Origin: Mycolicibacterium sp. ND9-15
GTDB taxonomy: Bacteria > Actinomycetota > Actinomycetes > Mycobacteriales > Mycobacteriaceae
Assembly (NCBI RefSeq): GCF_035918395.1
Contig: NZ_CP142362.1
Location: 37,501 to 101,500 of the forward strand
Direction: 5' to 3'
Length of the DNA stretch: 64,000 nt
The position numbers and the translations under genes were made by a program. This document shows, one piece after another, positions 1 to 8,609 of this stretch (within the stretch, counting starts at the first letter, position 1; each line of letters begins with the position of its first letter). The notes under the pieces were generated by a model. The model had not been told where the DNA came from and did not search any database. It was given only the letters and a program-made list of their open reading frames with translations.

Positions 1-233
1 ACACCACACCCACAAACGGGAAAAAAGGGCATGGCAAAAAACAACAACAAACAAAAACCACCAAACACACTATTGAGTTCTCAAACAACACACCCGCACG
101 GCCGCACGATTAGCCCGCGGCTTTGAAGCCGCGTACTCGTAGTGCGGACGCTCAGGAACCCACCGAGGTGGGGTTTCCCTCTGGGAACCGCCGCGCTCTT
201 CGGGCTGGGCCCGTGTCGCAGCGACGAGTCATC
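1..233 (-). other. 5' leader of an rRNA operon (rrnB position); 16S gene lies off the left edge
   Basis: Read on the minus strand this is a typical mycobacterial pre-16S leader: a BoxA-like stretch, then AACTCAATAGTGTGTTTGGTGG and T-rich runs that belong to the RNase III processing stem, then a TTTTTT-rich segment near the window edge. No protein gene is supported in the 372 bases left of tyrS. Small inverted repeats occur at 116-133 and around 153-176. The mature 16S should start a short distance left of base 1. An rRNA operon directly downstream of tyrS is known as rrnB in fast-growing mycobacteria. Confidence 0.85.
75..90 (-). promoter_or_regulatory. BoxA-like antitermination element of the rRNA leader
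   Basis: The minus strand reads TGTTGTTTGAGAACTC, the conserved segment of mycobacterial rRNA leaders that matches Nus-factor BoxA. It should load NusB/NusE antitermination complexes on the nascent pre-rRNA. This is recognised by pattern only. Confidence 0.6.
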
Positions 234-262
234 AAGTTACGTCAGGGAAAACTAGGAGTCAA
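234..262 (-). promoter_or_regulatory. rRNA operon promoter (-35 TTGACT, -10 TAACTT)
   Basis: On the minus strand TTGACT (262-257) is followed after 17 bases by TAACTT (239-234), a good SigA-type promoter with the TTGACT -35 typical of mycobacterial rRNA promoters. It lies about 110 bases downstream of the tyrS stop and points into the rRNA leader. Only one promoter is obvious, which fits rrnB; rrnA operons of fast growers usually have several. Confidence 0.75.
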
Positions 263-372
263 ATGGCCTGATAGAGCGGGTATTTCAGGTCGCTCCCGTC
301 ACGCGCACCGGAGTGCGTTGGCTCCCAGCCGAAGAGTTCAACGCCCGGACCGCTCACATTGTTCCCGCCGAC

Positions 373-1656
373 TCAAGCGACCCGTTCGATACCCGCGACG
401 TTCCGCTTGCCCCGGCGCAGCACCAGCCAACGGCCGTGCAGGAAGTCGGTGGGTTGCGGAACCCACTCCTCGCTTTCCACCCGGGCGTTATTGACGTAGA
501 CACCGCCCTCGGCGACGGTGCGCCGGGCGGCCGCCTTGCTCGGTGAGAGCCCACTGGCGACGAGCAGGTCGACGATCGCATCGGGGCCACCGGCCTTCAG
601 TTCGGCGACTCCATCGTTACTGGCCTCCCGCAGCGCTGCGGCCAGCGTCGGCTCGTCCAGTTCCGTCAGTTCGCCCCGACCGAAAAGAGCCTGGCTGGCG
701 TGCTCGACGGAACGCGTCGCGGCTTCCCCGTGTACCAACGTGGTGAGTTCGCGCGCCAGGCGCCGTTGACCCGCACGTTCGTGGGCGCGCTCCGCAGTCG
801 CCTGTTCCAAGTCGGCCAACTCGTCGGGGGAAAGAAATGTGAACCAGCGCAAGTATCGGACGACGTCTGCATCCGCGGTGTTGACGAAGTACTGATACCA
901 GGCGTAAGGGCTGGTCATCTGCCGGTCCAGCCACAGGCTGCCGCCCCCCGTCGACTTACCGAACTTCCTGCCTTCGGCGTCGGTCACCAACGGCGTGGTC
1001 AGCGCGTGCACCGTCGCCGCGTCCTTCTGACGGACCAACCTGACCCCGGCGATGATGTTGCCCCATTGGTCGGAACCGCCGATCTGCAAGGAGCAGTTGT
1101 ATCGCCGGTGCAACTCCACGTAATCGTTGGCCTGCAAGAGCATGTAGCTGAACTCGGTGTAGGAGATGCCTTCACCTTCGAGCCGGCGCCGAACCGTGTC
1201 GCGCTCGAGCATCACGTTGACCGAGAAGTACTTGCCGACGTCGCGCAGGAACTCGATCGCGGACAGCGGCCCGGTCCATGAAAGGTTGTTCTCGACGACC
1301 GCTCCCGTTGCGGAGTCGTTGAACTCGACGAAGCGCTCGAGTTGCCCGCGGATCCGCTCGGCCCAATCGGCCACCGTGTCGGCGGTGTTCAGCGTGCGCT
1401 CCCCGGTATCGCGCGGGTCGCCGATCATGCCGGTGGCGCCACCCGCCAGCACAATCGGCCGGTGGCCCGCCTGCTGAAAACGACGCAGCGTCAGCAGCGG
1501 GATGAGGTGGCCTGCGTGCAGGCTCGGAGCCGTCGGGTCGAAACCCGAGTACACGGTAATGGGTCCGGCCGCGAGTACGTCGGCCAGCGCGTCACGGTCG
1601 GTGGACTGCGCGATCAGCCCGCGCCATTCCAATTCGTCGAGAATCGACGTATCCAT
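373..1656 (-). CDS. tyrS: Tyrosyl-tRNA synthetase
   Basis: Cytoplasmic class I synthetase that charges tRNA-Tyr. The 427-residue protein has the HIGH-type motif HAGH at residues 47-50, the KMSKS-type KFGKS at 231-235 and a C-terminal S4 RNA-binding domain at about 355-420. Length and sequence fit the mycobacterial family (about 424 residues, Rv1689). The frame is open for 57 more codons upstream, but I start at the ATG at 1656 because relatives begin there and GGAAAG lies nine bases before it. It is co-oriented with the rRNA operon that follows. The 183-base gap to mpg upstream shows no T-box leader that I can recognise. Confidence 0.97.
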   Translation of the reverse strand: MDTSILDELEWRGLIAQSTDRDALADVLAAGPITVYSGFDPTAPSLHAGHLIPLLTLRRFQQAGHRPIVLAGGATGMIGDPRDTGERTLNTADTVADWAERIRGQLERFVEFNDSATGAVVENNLSWTGPLSAIEFLRDVGKYFSVNVMLERDTVRRRLEGEGISYTEFSYMLLQANDYVELHRRYNCSLQIGGSDQWGNIIAGVRLVRQKDAATVHALTTPLVTDAEGRKFGKSTGGGSLWLDRQMTSPYAWYQYFVNTADADVVRYLRWFTFLSPDELADLEQATAERAHERAGQRRLARELTTLVHGEAATRSVEHASQALFGRGELTELDEPTLAAALREASNDGVAELKAGGPDAIVDLLVASGLSPSKAAARRTVAEGGVYVNNARVESEEWVPQPTDFLHGRWLVLRRGKRNVAGIERVA

Positions 1657-1839
1657 GCCTGCGATCTTTCCGTATGACGTGAGCATGGTGATGCTCGGCC
1701 ACGTCGACCTACCGGGGCGCTGAGCAGATCTCTCGAGCACCTTCGTCGCGTTACCGGCGAGCGGAAGACGGCCACCTTTACCGCGGCATTTGCCAGCATC
1801 GAATCGCGAGCGTCGCGCCGCTGCCAAAGTGCGACTTAG

Positions 1840-2451
1840 TTAGTCACTCCCACCGGGGGCCGGCGCCCGTGGGCTACGCCGATACGCCGACACCTCCGGT
1901 CGGCCCGCCAGCCACAGTCGCCATGGCCGGTCGGCGGCCTTGCTCACGCCGACCCGCGGACCCTGTTCAGTGACGTGCCGCTCACCGAAGGTCACCTGGA
2001 TCGGGCTGCGGGGATCGAACAGATCGATTCCGTTGTCCTCCATCGTGATTCCCAGCGCTGAACACAGGTTGCCCGGCCCTCGGGCCAATGCGGCGGGGCG
2101 GACCGACTCACCGCGGCGGGCGTATGCGGTGCTGAGACCGGCCTCGATCGCCGCGGCCCTCAGGAGCACGGCGCCCGCCACGCCATCGGTGGCGCACACG
2201 ACGTTCGCGCACACGTGAATACCGTGACTGCGATAGGTGTACAGCCGCCCGGCAGGGCCGAACATCACCCGATTCCGCGTCCCGGGACCGCGATAGGAGT
2301 GTGCGGCCGCGTCCGGCCATGGGCCGTCCGGCGGGCCGCCGTACGCCTCCACCTCGACGATCGTCGCGCTCACTCCGCGCGCGGTGAGGACGGCGCCGAG
2401 CAGCCGCTGAGCGGCGGTCAACGGATCGGCCGACAAGACTTCAGCGGTCAC
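1840..2451 (-). CDS. mpg: 3-methyladenine DNA glycosylase (AAG/MPG family)
   Basis: Monofunctional DNA glycosylase of the AAG fold that removes alkylated purines such as 3-methyladenine and starts base excision repair. The protein contains the family blocks [26 protein letters not shown] and ARGPGNLC. I choose the GTG at 2451, which gives 203 residues, the length I recall for Rv1688; an upstream start at 2487 would add 12 residues not seen in relatives. It lies upstream of tyrS as in M. tuberculosis and is divergent from the ABC exporter operon across an 85-base gap. No damage-inducible promoter motif is visible ahead of it, unlike uvrA, uvrB and polA in this window. Confidence 0.93.
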   Translation of the reverse strand: MTAEVLSADPLTAAQRLLGAVLTARGVSATIVEVEAYGGPPDGPWPDAAAHSYRGPGTRNRVMFGPAGRLYTYRSHGIHVCANVVCATDGVAGAVLLRAAAIEAGLSTAYARRGESVRPAALARGPGNLCSALGITMEDNGIDLFDPRSPIQVTFGERHVTEQGPRVGVSKAADRPWRLWLAGRPEVSAYRRSPRAPAPGGSD

Positions 2452-2536
2452 TGTCGACCAGCGATTCTCGGAGCATCGGTGAAGCATCTTACGGAGAGCC
2501 TTGACGTCGATCGTGCACCCAAAGGATATTCATCAC

Positions 2537-3310
2537 ATGATGACTTCATCGAATGGTGAATTCGTTAGGCAGGACGCGATCCCCGCGGTCGACATCGAGA
2601 ACCTGCAGGTGGTACGCGGCAACCGCCTCGCCCTCGACGACGTCAGTGTACGGCTCGCCCCCGGAACGATCACCGGTGTGCTGGGCCCGTCGGGCTGCGG
2701 CAAGACGACGCTGATGCGCAGCATCGTCGGATCCCAGATCGTCACGGCCGGCGCGGTCCGAGTATTCGGAAAACCGGCCGGCTCGGCGGAGTTACGGCAC
2801 CGCGTCGGTTATGTCACCCAGGATCCCACCATCTACGACGATTTACGCGTCATCGACAACGCGCGCTATTTCGCCGCTCTGTACGGCACCGGCGTCGATT
2901 CGGCCGATGACGCCGTGGCCGCGGTCGGGCTCGCCGACCATCGAAGCGCCTTGTGCAGAAACCTCTCCGGCGGCCAGCGGACACGCGCGTCGCTGGCATG
3001 CGCTTTGGTATCGCACCCAGATCTGCTGGTGCTCGACGAACCCACCGTTGGACTCGATCCCGTACTGCGCGTGGACCTGTGGGACCAGTTCCAGCGATTG
3101 GCCAGGCAGGGCACGACTTTGCTGGTCACCAGCCATGTCATGGACGAAGCCGATCACTGCGGCGACCTGCTACTCATGCGCGACGGCCGGCTACTCGCCC
3201 ACACCACGCCCGCCAAACTACGAGAGGACACCGGATGTCAGTCACTGGAGGAAGCGTTTCTGTCCGTCATCAGGCACAGCACCGACGTCGGACGAGCCGG
3301 GGTCGGCTGA
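2537..3310 (+). CDS. ABC transporter ATP-binding protein
   Basis: ATPase subunit of a drug-type (ABC-2) exporter, syntenic with Rv1687c. It has Walker A GPSGCGKT at residues 50-57, signature LSGGQ at 143-147 and Walker B LLVLDEP at 163-169, followed by the switch His in the TSHVMDEAD segment. The start at 2537 (257 residues) is preferred because AAAGGA lies 10-11 bases upstream; the in-frame ATG at 2501 has no such site. The last 76 bases overlap the permease gene, so the two products are probably translationally coupled and form one complex. The substrate cannot be told from sequence. A TetR gene closes the operon. Confidence 0.9.
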   Translation: MMTSSNGEFVRQDAIPAVDIENLQVVRGNRLALDDVSVRLAPGTITGVLGPSGCGKTTLMRSIVGSQIVTAGAVRVFGKPAGSAELRHRVGYVTQDPTIYDDLRVIDNARYFAALYGTGVDSADDAVAAVGLADHRSALCRNLSGGQRTRASLACALVSHPDLLVLDEPTVGLDPVLRVDLWDQFQRLARQGTTLLVTSHVMDEADHCGDLLLMRDGRLLAHTTPAKLREDTGCQSLEEAFLSVIRHSTDVGRAGVG

Positions 3311-4062
3311 GCCCCCAGGCCTACCTCGCGACCACCGGGCGGATCCTGCGCCAACTGGCGGCCGACCACCGCAGCGTCGCAATGATCCTCCTCGTGCCCA
3401 GCCTGGTCATCGCGTTGCTCTACTTCATGTTCCAGGATGCTCCGCGCGCGCCGGGGGCACTCTCTCCGTTCAACAACGCCTGTTTGATCATGCTCGGTGT
3501 GTTCCCGCTCATCGTGATGTTCTTGATCACATCGATAACGATGCAGCGCGAACGGGTTTCGGGCACTCTGGAGCGGATCTTGACCACTCCCCTGCGCCGG
3601 CTGGATCTCCTCGCGGCTTACGGCACTGCATTCTCGATCGCTGCCGCCGCTCAGGCGACGCTTGCGTGCCTCATCTCCTACGCGTTTCTCGGCCTGCACA
3701 CCGAAGGCAGCCCGGTCTGGGTGTTCGCGATCGCCATCGTCAACGCCGTCCTCGGGGTCGGGCTGGGTCTACTGTGTAGTGCGTTCGCGCGCACCGAGTT
3801 TCAGGCCGTGCAGTTCATGCCCTTGGTGATCGCGCCGCAACTCCTGCTTTGCGGGATCATCGTGCCGCGCGGCGCGCTGCCGGAGTGGCTGCAGTGGATC
3901 AGCAATGCGCTGCCCGCCAGTTACGCTCTGGAGGCGCTGCAACAGGTCGCGGTTTTCGCAGAGCCGACGTTCACCGTGGTGCGTGACATGGCGGTGGTCA
4001 TCGGCTTCGCGACCGCCGCCCTCGGCCTCGCGGCGGCCACGCTACGACGAAGGACACCGTAA
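3235..4062 (+). CDS. ABC-2 type transporter permease
   Basis: Membrane subunit partnering the ATPase just upstream (Rv1686c-like). After a short basic N-terminus it shows about six hydrophobic segments, beginning with SVAMILLVPSLVIALLYFM, and a sequence of the drug/lipid ABC-2 permease type with the cytoplasmic ERVSGTLERILTTPLRR block that contacts the ATPase. The ATG at 3235, preceded by GAGAGGAC, is chosen; it lies inside the 3' end of the ATPase gene, which argues for coupled translation and equal expression. Four codons or fewer separate it from the TetR gene, so all three are one transcript. Length 275 residues. Confidence 0.85.
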   Translation: MSVTGGSVSVRHQAQHRRRTSRGRLSPQAYLATTGRILRQLAADHRSVAMILLVPSLVIALLYFMFQDAPRAPGALSPFNNACLIMLGVFPLIVMFLITSITMQRERVSGTLERILTTPLRRLDLLAAYGTAFSIAAAAQATLACLISYAFLGLHTEGSPVWVFAIAIVNAVLGVGLGLLCSAFARTEFQAVQFMPLVIAPQLLLCGIIVPRGALPEWLQWISNALPASYALEALQQVAVFAEPTFTVVRDMAVVIGFATAALGLAAATLRRRTP

Positions 4063-4067
4063 TCACC

Positions 4068-4682
4068 TTGACCACCAATGCCGAACGCAAGCGGCCGGGC
4101 CGACCACCCGGAACCTCCGACACCCGTGACCGCATCCTGGCCAGTGCACGGGAGCTATTCGCGCGCAACGGTTTCGACACGACCTCGATTCGCGCGATCG
4201 CCACGGCCGCGGACGTCGATCCCGCGCTGGTGCATCACTACTTCGGAACCAAGACCCAGTTGTTCGCCGCGGCGATCCACATTCCGATCGATCCCATGCA
4301 GGTCATCGGCCCGTTGCAGCAGGTCCCGATCGACGAGATGGGCCATACCCTGCCGTCGCTTCTGCTGCCGCTGTGGGATTCGGAGATGGGCATGGGTTTC
4401 ATCGCGACGCTGCGGTCCATCCTCGGGGGCAACGATTCCGCCCTGGTCCGCTCGTTCCTGCAGGAGGTGATCGCTCGGGAGGTCGGTTCCCGCGTCGACG
4501 ATCCGCCGGGGAGCGGGCCGGTCCGAGTGCAATTCGTGGCCTCGCAACTGGTGGGCGTGGTGATGGCCCGCTACATCCTCGAACTCGAACCGTTCAAGTC
4601 GCTGCCCGTCGAGCAGATCGTCGAGACCATCGCGCCGAACCTGCAGCGCTACCTCACCGGCGAGCTACCCGGCTTCGCCTGA
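4068..4682 (+). CDS. TetR-family transcriptional regulator
   Basis: One-component repressor, 204 residues, syntenic with Rv1685c. The N-terminal helix-turn-helix covers about residues 16-62 (TRDRILASARELFARNGFD, then the VDPALVHHYFGTKTQLF recognition-helix block); the remainder is an all-helical ligand domain. The start is a TTG five bases after the permease stop, with AAGGA about 13 bases upstream; no better start exists. As third gene of the exporter operon it probably represses its own operon in response to an exported compound, but I see no clear palindrome in the 85-base promoter gap to mpg. Its last 18 bases overlap the convergent Trm112-like gene. Confidence 0.9.
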   Translation: MTTNAERKRPGRPPGTSDTRDRILASARELFARNGFDTTSIRAIATAADVDPALVHHYFGTKTQLFAAAIHIPIDPMQVIGPLQQVPIDEMGHTLPSLLLPLWDSEMGMGFIATLRSILGGNDSALVRSFLQEVIAREVGSRVDDPPGSGPVRVQFVASQLVGVVMARYILELEPFKSLPVEQIVETIAPNLQRYLTGELPGFA

Positions 4683-4883
4683 CGCGCGGTCCAGCATCCG
4701 CTGATGCTCGGCCTCGTCGTTGATGGCGACGGCCTCGTCGATCAGCAACACCGGGATGCCGTCATCGATGCGATAGGCCCGGCGCAGCCGCGGGTTGTAG
4801 AGGTATTCGTCCGAAATCAATAGCAGGGGACCGCGATCCTGAGGACAGACCAGGATGTCGAGCAGCTTCTCGTCGAGGGCCAC
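4665..4883 (-). CDS. Trm112-like / UPF0434 small protein
   Basis: A 72-residue protein of the Trm112/YcaR family, syntenic with Rv1684. The fold is recognised from LLDILVCPQDRGPL at the N-terminus, LRRAYRIDDGIPVLLIDEA in the middle and a helical tail. Eukaryotic and archaeal Trm112 activates several methyltransferases; the bacterial role is not settled. Only one of the usual zinc-binding cysteines remains. It sits six bases after the exported-protein gene on the same strand and overlaps the TetR gene tail-to-tail. Confidence 0.85.
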   Translation of the reverse strand: MALDEKLLDILVCPQDRGPLLLISDEYLYNPRLRRAYRIDDGIPVLLIDEAVAINDEAEHQRMLDRASGEAG

Positions 4884-4889
4884 GGCCGA

Positions 4890-5450
4890 TCAGCCCAGCG
4901 GGACGTTCATGCCCGGAAGGACCGGCACTGGGCCGGCGACCGGACCGCTGGCTGCAGCGGACTGTTGCGCGCGGAGTTGGAGCTTGCGCTGATAGGCGAT
5001 GGTTTCCTTGAGCGCCTCGACCAGCGGAGTCTGGTTCGGCCGGTGCTCGAGCGCGTCCAACAGTGCCGCGGCGTTCGCGTTCGACGGGCGGAAACCCTGC
5101 TTACGGAGCTTCACCGCGTCGTCGATCAGGACCGAGATCTGACCGCCGCCGTCACCCTGCCGGTACTCCTCGTAAATGCGCGAGAGCACCTGGTCGGCCT
5201 GCCGCGCGCGGGCCGCCGCTGCGACCTTCTCCTCGTCAGCGCGCTTGCAATCGTCGCCGGTGCACGGCTTCCTCGGGCCCTCGGCTTGCGGCTGGGGCGC
5301 CTCGGTCTCGACGGCCGGCTCCGCGGGCTGCGCCAACGATGTCGGCGCTCCCACCCCGGCCAGTAGGCCGGCGGTCAACGCGCCGCCGGCGATACCGGCC
5401 GCCGACAACCGACGCCAGGTATCGCGATGCGAACCGGTTCGCGATTTCAT
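4890..5450 (-). CDS. Exported mycobacterial protein of unknown function
   Basis: I do not recognise a functional family. The 186-residue product begins with a basic stretch containing twin arginines (WRRLSAAG) and a hydrophobic segment ending near TSLAQPAEP at about residue 41, so it is probably secreted, possibly by Tat. The mature part starts with a Pro/Ala/Glu-rich linker and a CTGDDC pair that could form a disulfide, then an Ala/Arg/Gln-rich helical region and a Pro/Gly tail. The ATG at 5450 has GGAGG four bases upstream, a strong site that decides the start over the TTG at 5453. It lies between the large fusion gene and the Trm112-like gene on the same strand. Confidence 0.75.
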   Translation of the reverse strand: MKSRTGSHRDTWRRLSAAGIAGGALTAGLLAGVGAPTSLAQPAEPAVETEAPQPQAEGPRKPCTGDDCKRADEEKVAAAARARQADQVLSRIYEEYRQGDGGGQISVLIDDAVKLRKQGFRPSNANAAALLDALEHRPNQTPLVEALKETIAYQRKLQLRAQQSAAASGPVAGPVPVLPGMNVPLG

Positions 5451-5539
5451 CAAACCTCCAGCTCAGGTGGCGCGGCCGCCCCGACCGGCGACGTGCCGCC
5501 AGCGGGAGCCTAACAGCGCACGCGCCGACCGGCACGGCG

Positions 5540-8509
5540 TCATTCCGGCAGGCCCTCGGCCATCTCGGCACGGACGGCGACGGTCAACCGCTTGTACCGG
5601 TTCGTATCGGGGTCGAGGAACCAGGCGTTACGTGACGGCTTCGGAACACCCTGCGCTCGCAGCGGGCTCACGAGCGGCCGGTAGGACGCGCTGAGCGCCA
5701 TCTGCGGCACCACGTGGACGATGTCGGGCGGGTTGCCCACCGCGAGATCCGCCAGCGCCTCCGAGAGGTCGGCGGACGGGATGCTGCCGCCGGGACACAA
5801 CTCCAGAGCGGTGACGGCCAGTTGACGGCCATTGGCCTCCACCGGATAGGTGACCGCGAGGTCGACCGCCCCGAGACAGCCGGCCGCGTCGTTGACGGTA
5901 GAGGCGTAGACACAGCCCCGATCGGTGTGGATGACCGCACCGCGGCTGTCGACGAGCCAGTAGTCGCCGTCGTCATCGCGGCGGAACAGGTATTCCGTCG
6001 ACACCCAGGTGTCGGCCGGGGCGAAGACACCGCGCTTGACCGGGGAGGTCGGGTCAACCGGGCCGCGCGGACGGGCGATCAGCACACCGACCTCGTTGGG
6101 TTCGGCCCGACGCACGAACCCCCGCTCGTCCTCCAGGATCAGGTCCTCGTCCGGGTCGTAGGCCGCCAACTCGAGTTCCCTGCCCCCCGGCAACGGCCGG
6201 CCCTTACTGCCGATCTTCGCGCCGGACACATTGGCCAGCACAGCTTGTCCGTCCGTGGTGGCGAAGAACTCGACGACGAGAGCCGGTTCGAAAATCTCCA
6301 CGACGCGCTTCCACAGTCCGCTCGGCATACCGGATCCGATGAACAACCGCACCGGGTGACTGCCGTGCAGCGCGAACGACGGATCGTCGATGACCTCGCG
6401 CAGCATCGCCCACGTGTAGGTCACCACCGTGACCCCGTACTGGCGAATCTCGTTGAGGAACCGATCGGGCCGCAGGCCTCGGGACAGCGCGATCCGCGAG
6501 CCACCGACGGCAGCACCGCCCAGCGCGACGAGCAGCCCGGACTGGTGGTGCAGCGGGGTCAGGCAGTAGACCGTGTCAGCGCGGCTGAGGTTGGCCGCGG
6601 ACGCGGTACCGAATGCCGAGATAGCCCAGCGGGCGTTGGTGATTTGTCGTGCGACCAGTTCTCCGCTGACCGAGCTGAATCCGATGAACGCAAGGTCGCG
6701 CGCGAGGCCTGGATTGGGTCGGTACCAGCCGGGAAGCTCGACGGCGTCCGGGTCGATCTTCTCCATGTCGATGACGTCGGCGTCCTCCGGAACGTCCAGG
6801 TCGCGGGACTCGCCGCCGCCGAGGATCAACACGCGCATGCCGAGTTGCCGGGCGGCTTCGAGGCTGCTCGGATCGGCGATGATGTCCGACACCGAGCCCA
6901 GCCGGGCGGCGGTGGGCAGATCGACGTCCGGCGGCATCAGCACGGCCACCGCGCCGAGCCGTGACAGCGCCGCGATCGCCACCAGCGCACTGGGCCGGGT
7001 CTCCATCAACACCCCGACATGCGCGCCCTGGCGTACCCCGACCTCGATGAGTCCGCGGACGACGTTGTTGATGCGGCGGTCCACGGCGTCGTAGGTGTGG
7101 ACGCGACCGTCGAACAGCAGACAGTCGCCGCGAGGGAAGTCACTGGCCTGCTCGGACAGGATCCGGCCGAACGAAATGCGAGTGTGCTCGTTGATCTGGC
7201 CGAGGCGGGCCAGGCGCGGCAGTGTGCGCGCCGTCTCGACGGCCAACGCCCGCGCGGACCTGTTCGCGGTCAGGACCGCGTCGGCCGCCGAACGTGCGAG
7301 GCTCCACGCCATCTCGGTGGCGGCGGCGGTGGTGTGCGCCACCCGCGAGCTGAACGAAACGCCTGATTCGTTGGGGTCCGCCTGCTGCACCGTCATCGGG
7401 TTGACGCCCCCGGGGCGGTCGCCGGAGCCATCCAGCCATTTGACCCACTGCGCGACCGTCGGCCACGTCTGGCTGGCCGCCTTCGACCCGACAACAAGGC
7501 CGAAATGCCCTGCGCGGATGAGGAATTCGTGAATATCAGCCTTCGGCGCGGCCCGCTTGATTCCGCGAACCGCGGCGGGTTGGCCGATGTCGTCGACCTC
7601 GCCGATCACAGCCAACACCGGGCAGTCGATGTCCGACAGCGTGACAAGGTCACCGTGGATGGAGAAGCCGCCGCTCATCATCCGGTTGTGTGCGATGAAC
7701 TGTTTGAGGAGTTCGGCGATGGCAGGGCCCGACCAGGCGATCCACCCTTCGGAGGCCAGGAAGCGGCGTTGCTGTTCGCGGGGCAGCAGCGCCTCGCGGT
7801 CGTGCAGCTGCCGCAGGAAGTCGATGCGCGACTGCGCGGTTTTGATCGGGTCGAGCATCTGGAAACCGGTGCGGGCGAGCCAACCGGGAATGTCGATCCG
7901 GCTGAACACATGGTCGGCCATGAAGTCGGCGGCCGCGGGGGCCACGCTCGGGGGCAGGTTCATGGGCAGCGCGGCCAGGGTGTCGACCGGCGCGCCGAAC
8001 GCGATGATGCTCGCGAGGTCTTTCGACCGGCGGTAGGCGGCGGTCTGGTAGGCGAACATGCCGCCCTGCGAGTAACCGGCCAGGTGCACGTCGCGGCCGG
8101 TGACCTCTTTGACGGTGTCGATCGCCTCGCTCAGGGCGACGACGTGATCGGCGAGCGTGCGTTCCATGCCGCCCTCGATCTTGTCGGGGGAGCCGAAGTC
8201 GATGACCCACGGGTCGATGCCCGCTTTGTGCAGGATGCCCACGGCACCGTCGTCACGGGTGACATCCCACATGTCGGCGGACATCATCATCGGATGAACC
8301 ATCAGCACGGGCGGACCGGGTGGCTTTGTCCCCGGCCTCGTGTCGGGCGGAAAGTAGCGCCGTAGCCGGTACATGGGCACGCTCTGGATGATCTGGAATG
8401 GCGAGGGCACCGCGCCGGTTTCCAGGCCGCCGTAACGAAGCACCTCCAGCCCGTTTTGGGCGGTGGCGACCAGTCGTCCGACCGGCTTGGTTATCGCCGA
8501 CAGATCCAC
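5540..8509 (-). CDS. Bifunctional-looking protein: PhaC-like alpha/beta hydrolase fused to an AMP-binding (acyl-CoA synthetase) domain
   Basis: A 989-residue relative of Rv1683. Residues 1-370 resemble PHA-synthase/lipase hydrolases, with lipase box GYSQGG at 145-150 (Ser147, where true PHA synthases have Cys), Asp306/307 in GEVDD and His335 in AGHFG. A short linker leads to an ANL-superfamily domain at about 410-980, ending in the WFLDPDTNRYKRL block that should hold the catalytic lysine. The adenylation loop, normally a TSGTTG-type sequence, reads GFSSVSGELVAR, so acyl-adenylate formation is uncertain. A GTG start is used, with AGGGGAG about nine bases ahead. Likely roles are in storage-lipid or fatty-acid turnover, but this is inference. 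It is divergent from the ABC-F gene. Confidence 0.88.
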   Translation of the reverse strand: MDLSAITKPVGRLVATAQNGLEVLRYGGLETGAVPSPFQIIQSVPMYRLRRYFPPDTRPGTKPPGPPVLMVHPMMMSADMWDVTRDDGAVGILHKAGIDPWVIDFGSPDKIEGGMERTLADHVVALSEAIDTVKEVTGRDVHLAGYSQGGMFAYQTAAYRRSKDLASIIAFGAPVDTLAALPMNLPPSVAPAAADFMADHVFSRIDIPGWLARTGFQMLDPIKTAQSRIDFLRQLHDREALLPREQQRRFLASEGWIAWSGPAIAELLKQFIAHNRMMSGGFSIHGDLVTLSDIDCPVLAVIGEVDDIGQPAAVRGIKRAAPKADIHEFLIRAGHFGLVVGSKAASQTWPTVAQWVKWLDGSGDRPGGVNPMTVQQADPNESGVSFSSRVAHTTAAATEMAWSLARSAADAVLTANRSARALAVETARTLPRLARLGQINEHTRISFGRILSEQASDFPRGDCLLFDGRVHTYDAVDRRINNVVRGLIEVGVRQGAHVGVLMETRPSALVAIAALSRLGAVAVLMPPDVDLPTAARLGSVSDIIADPSSLEAARQLGMRVLILGGGESRDLDVPEDADVIDMEKIDPDAVELPGWYRPNPGLARDLAFIGFSSVSGELVARQITNARWAISAFGTASAANLSRADTVYCLTPLHHQSGLLVALGGAAVGGSRIALSRGLRPDRFLNEIRQYGVTVVTYTWAMLREVIDDPSFALHGSHPVRLFIGSGMPSGLWKRVVEIFEPALVVEFFATTDGQAVLANVSGAKIGSKGRPLPGGRELELAAYDPDEDLILEDERGFVRRAEPNEVGVLIARPRGPVDPTSPVKRGVFAPADTWVSTEYLFRRDDDGDYWLVDSRGAVIHTDRGCVYASTVNDAAGCLGAVDLAVTYPVEANGRQLAVTALELCPGGSIPSADLSEALADLAVGNPPDIVHVVPQMALSASYRPLVSPLRAQGVPKPSRNAWFLDPDTNRYKRLTVAVRAEMAEGLPE

Positions 8510-8609
8510 ACCGCACGCTCCCCTTCACACCGACGTGAAATCCCCGAATTGCCGACGTCATCATGGCACAGCGACCCCCATGACAGGGCCGACCTATCAT
8601 CGGCGGCTG

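Noticed and set aside
1657..1839. Possible T-box leader for tyrS
   Set aside because: No T-box sequence, specifier loop or terminator pair could be found in the 183-base gap.
5714..6964. Long plus-strand open frame of over 400 codons antisense to the hydrolase/AMP-binding fusion
   Set aside because: GC-rich shadow of a conserved gene; composition is Arg/Gly/Val-rich without domains.
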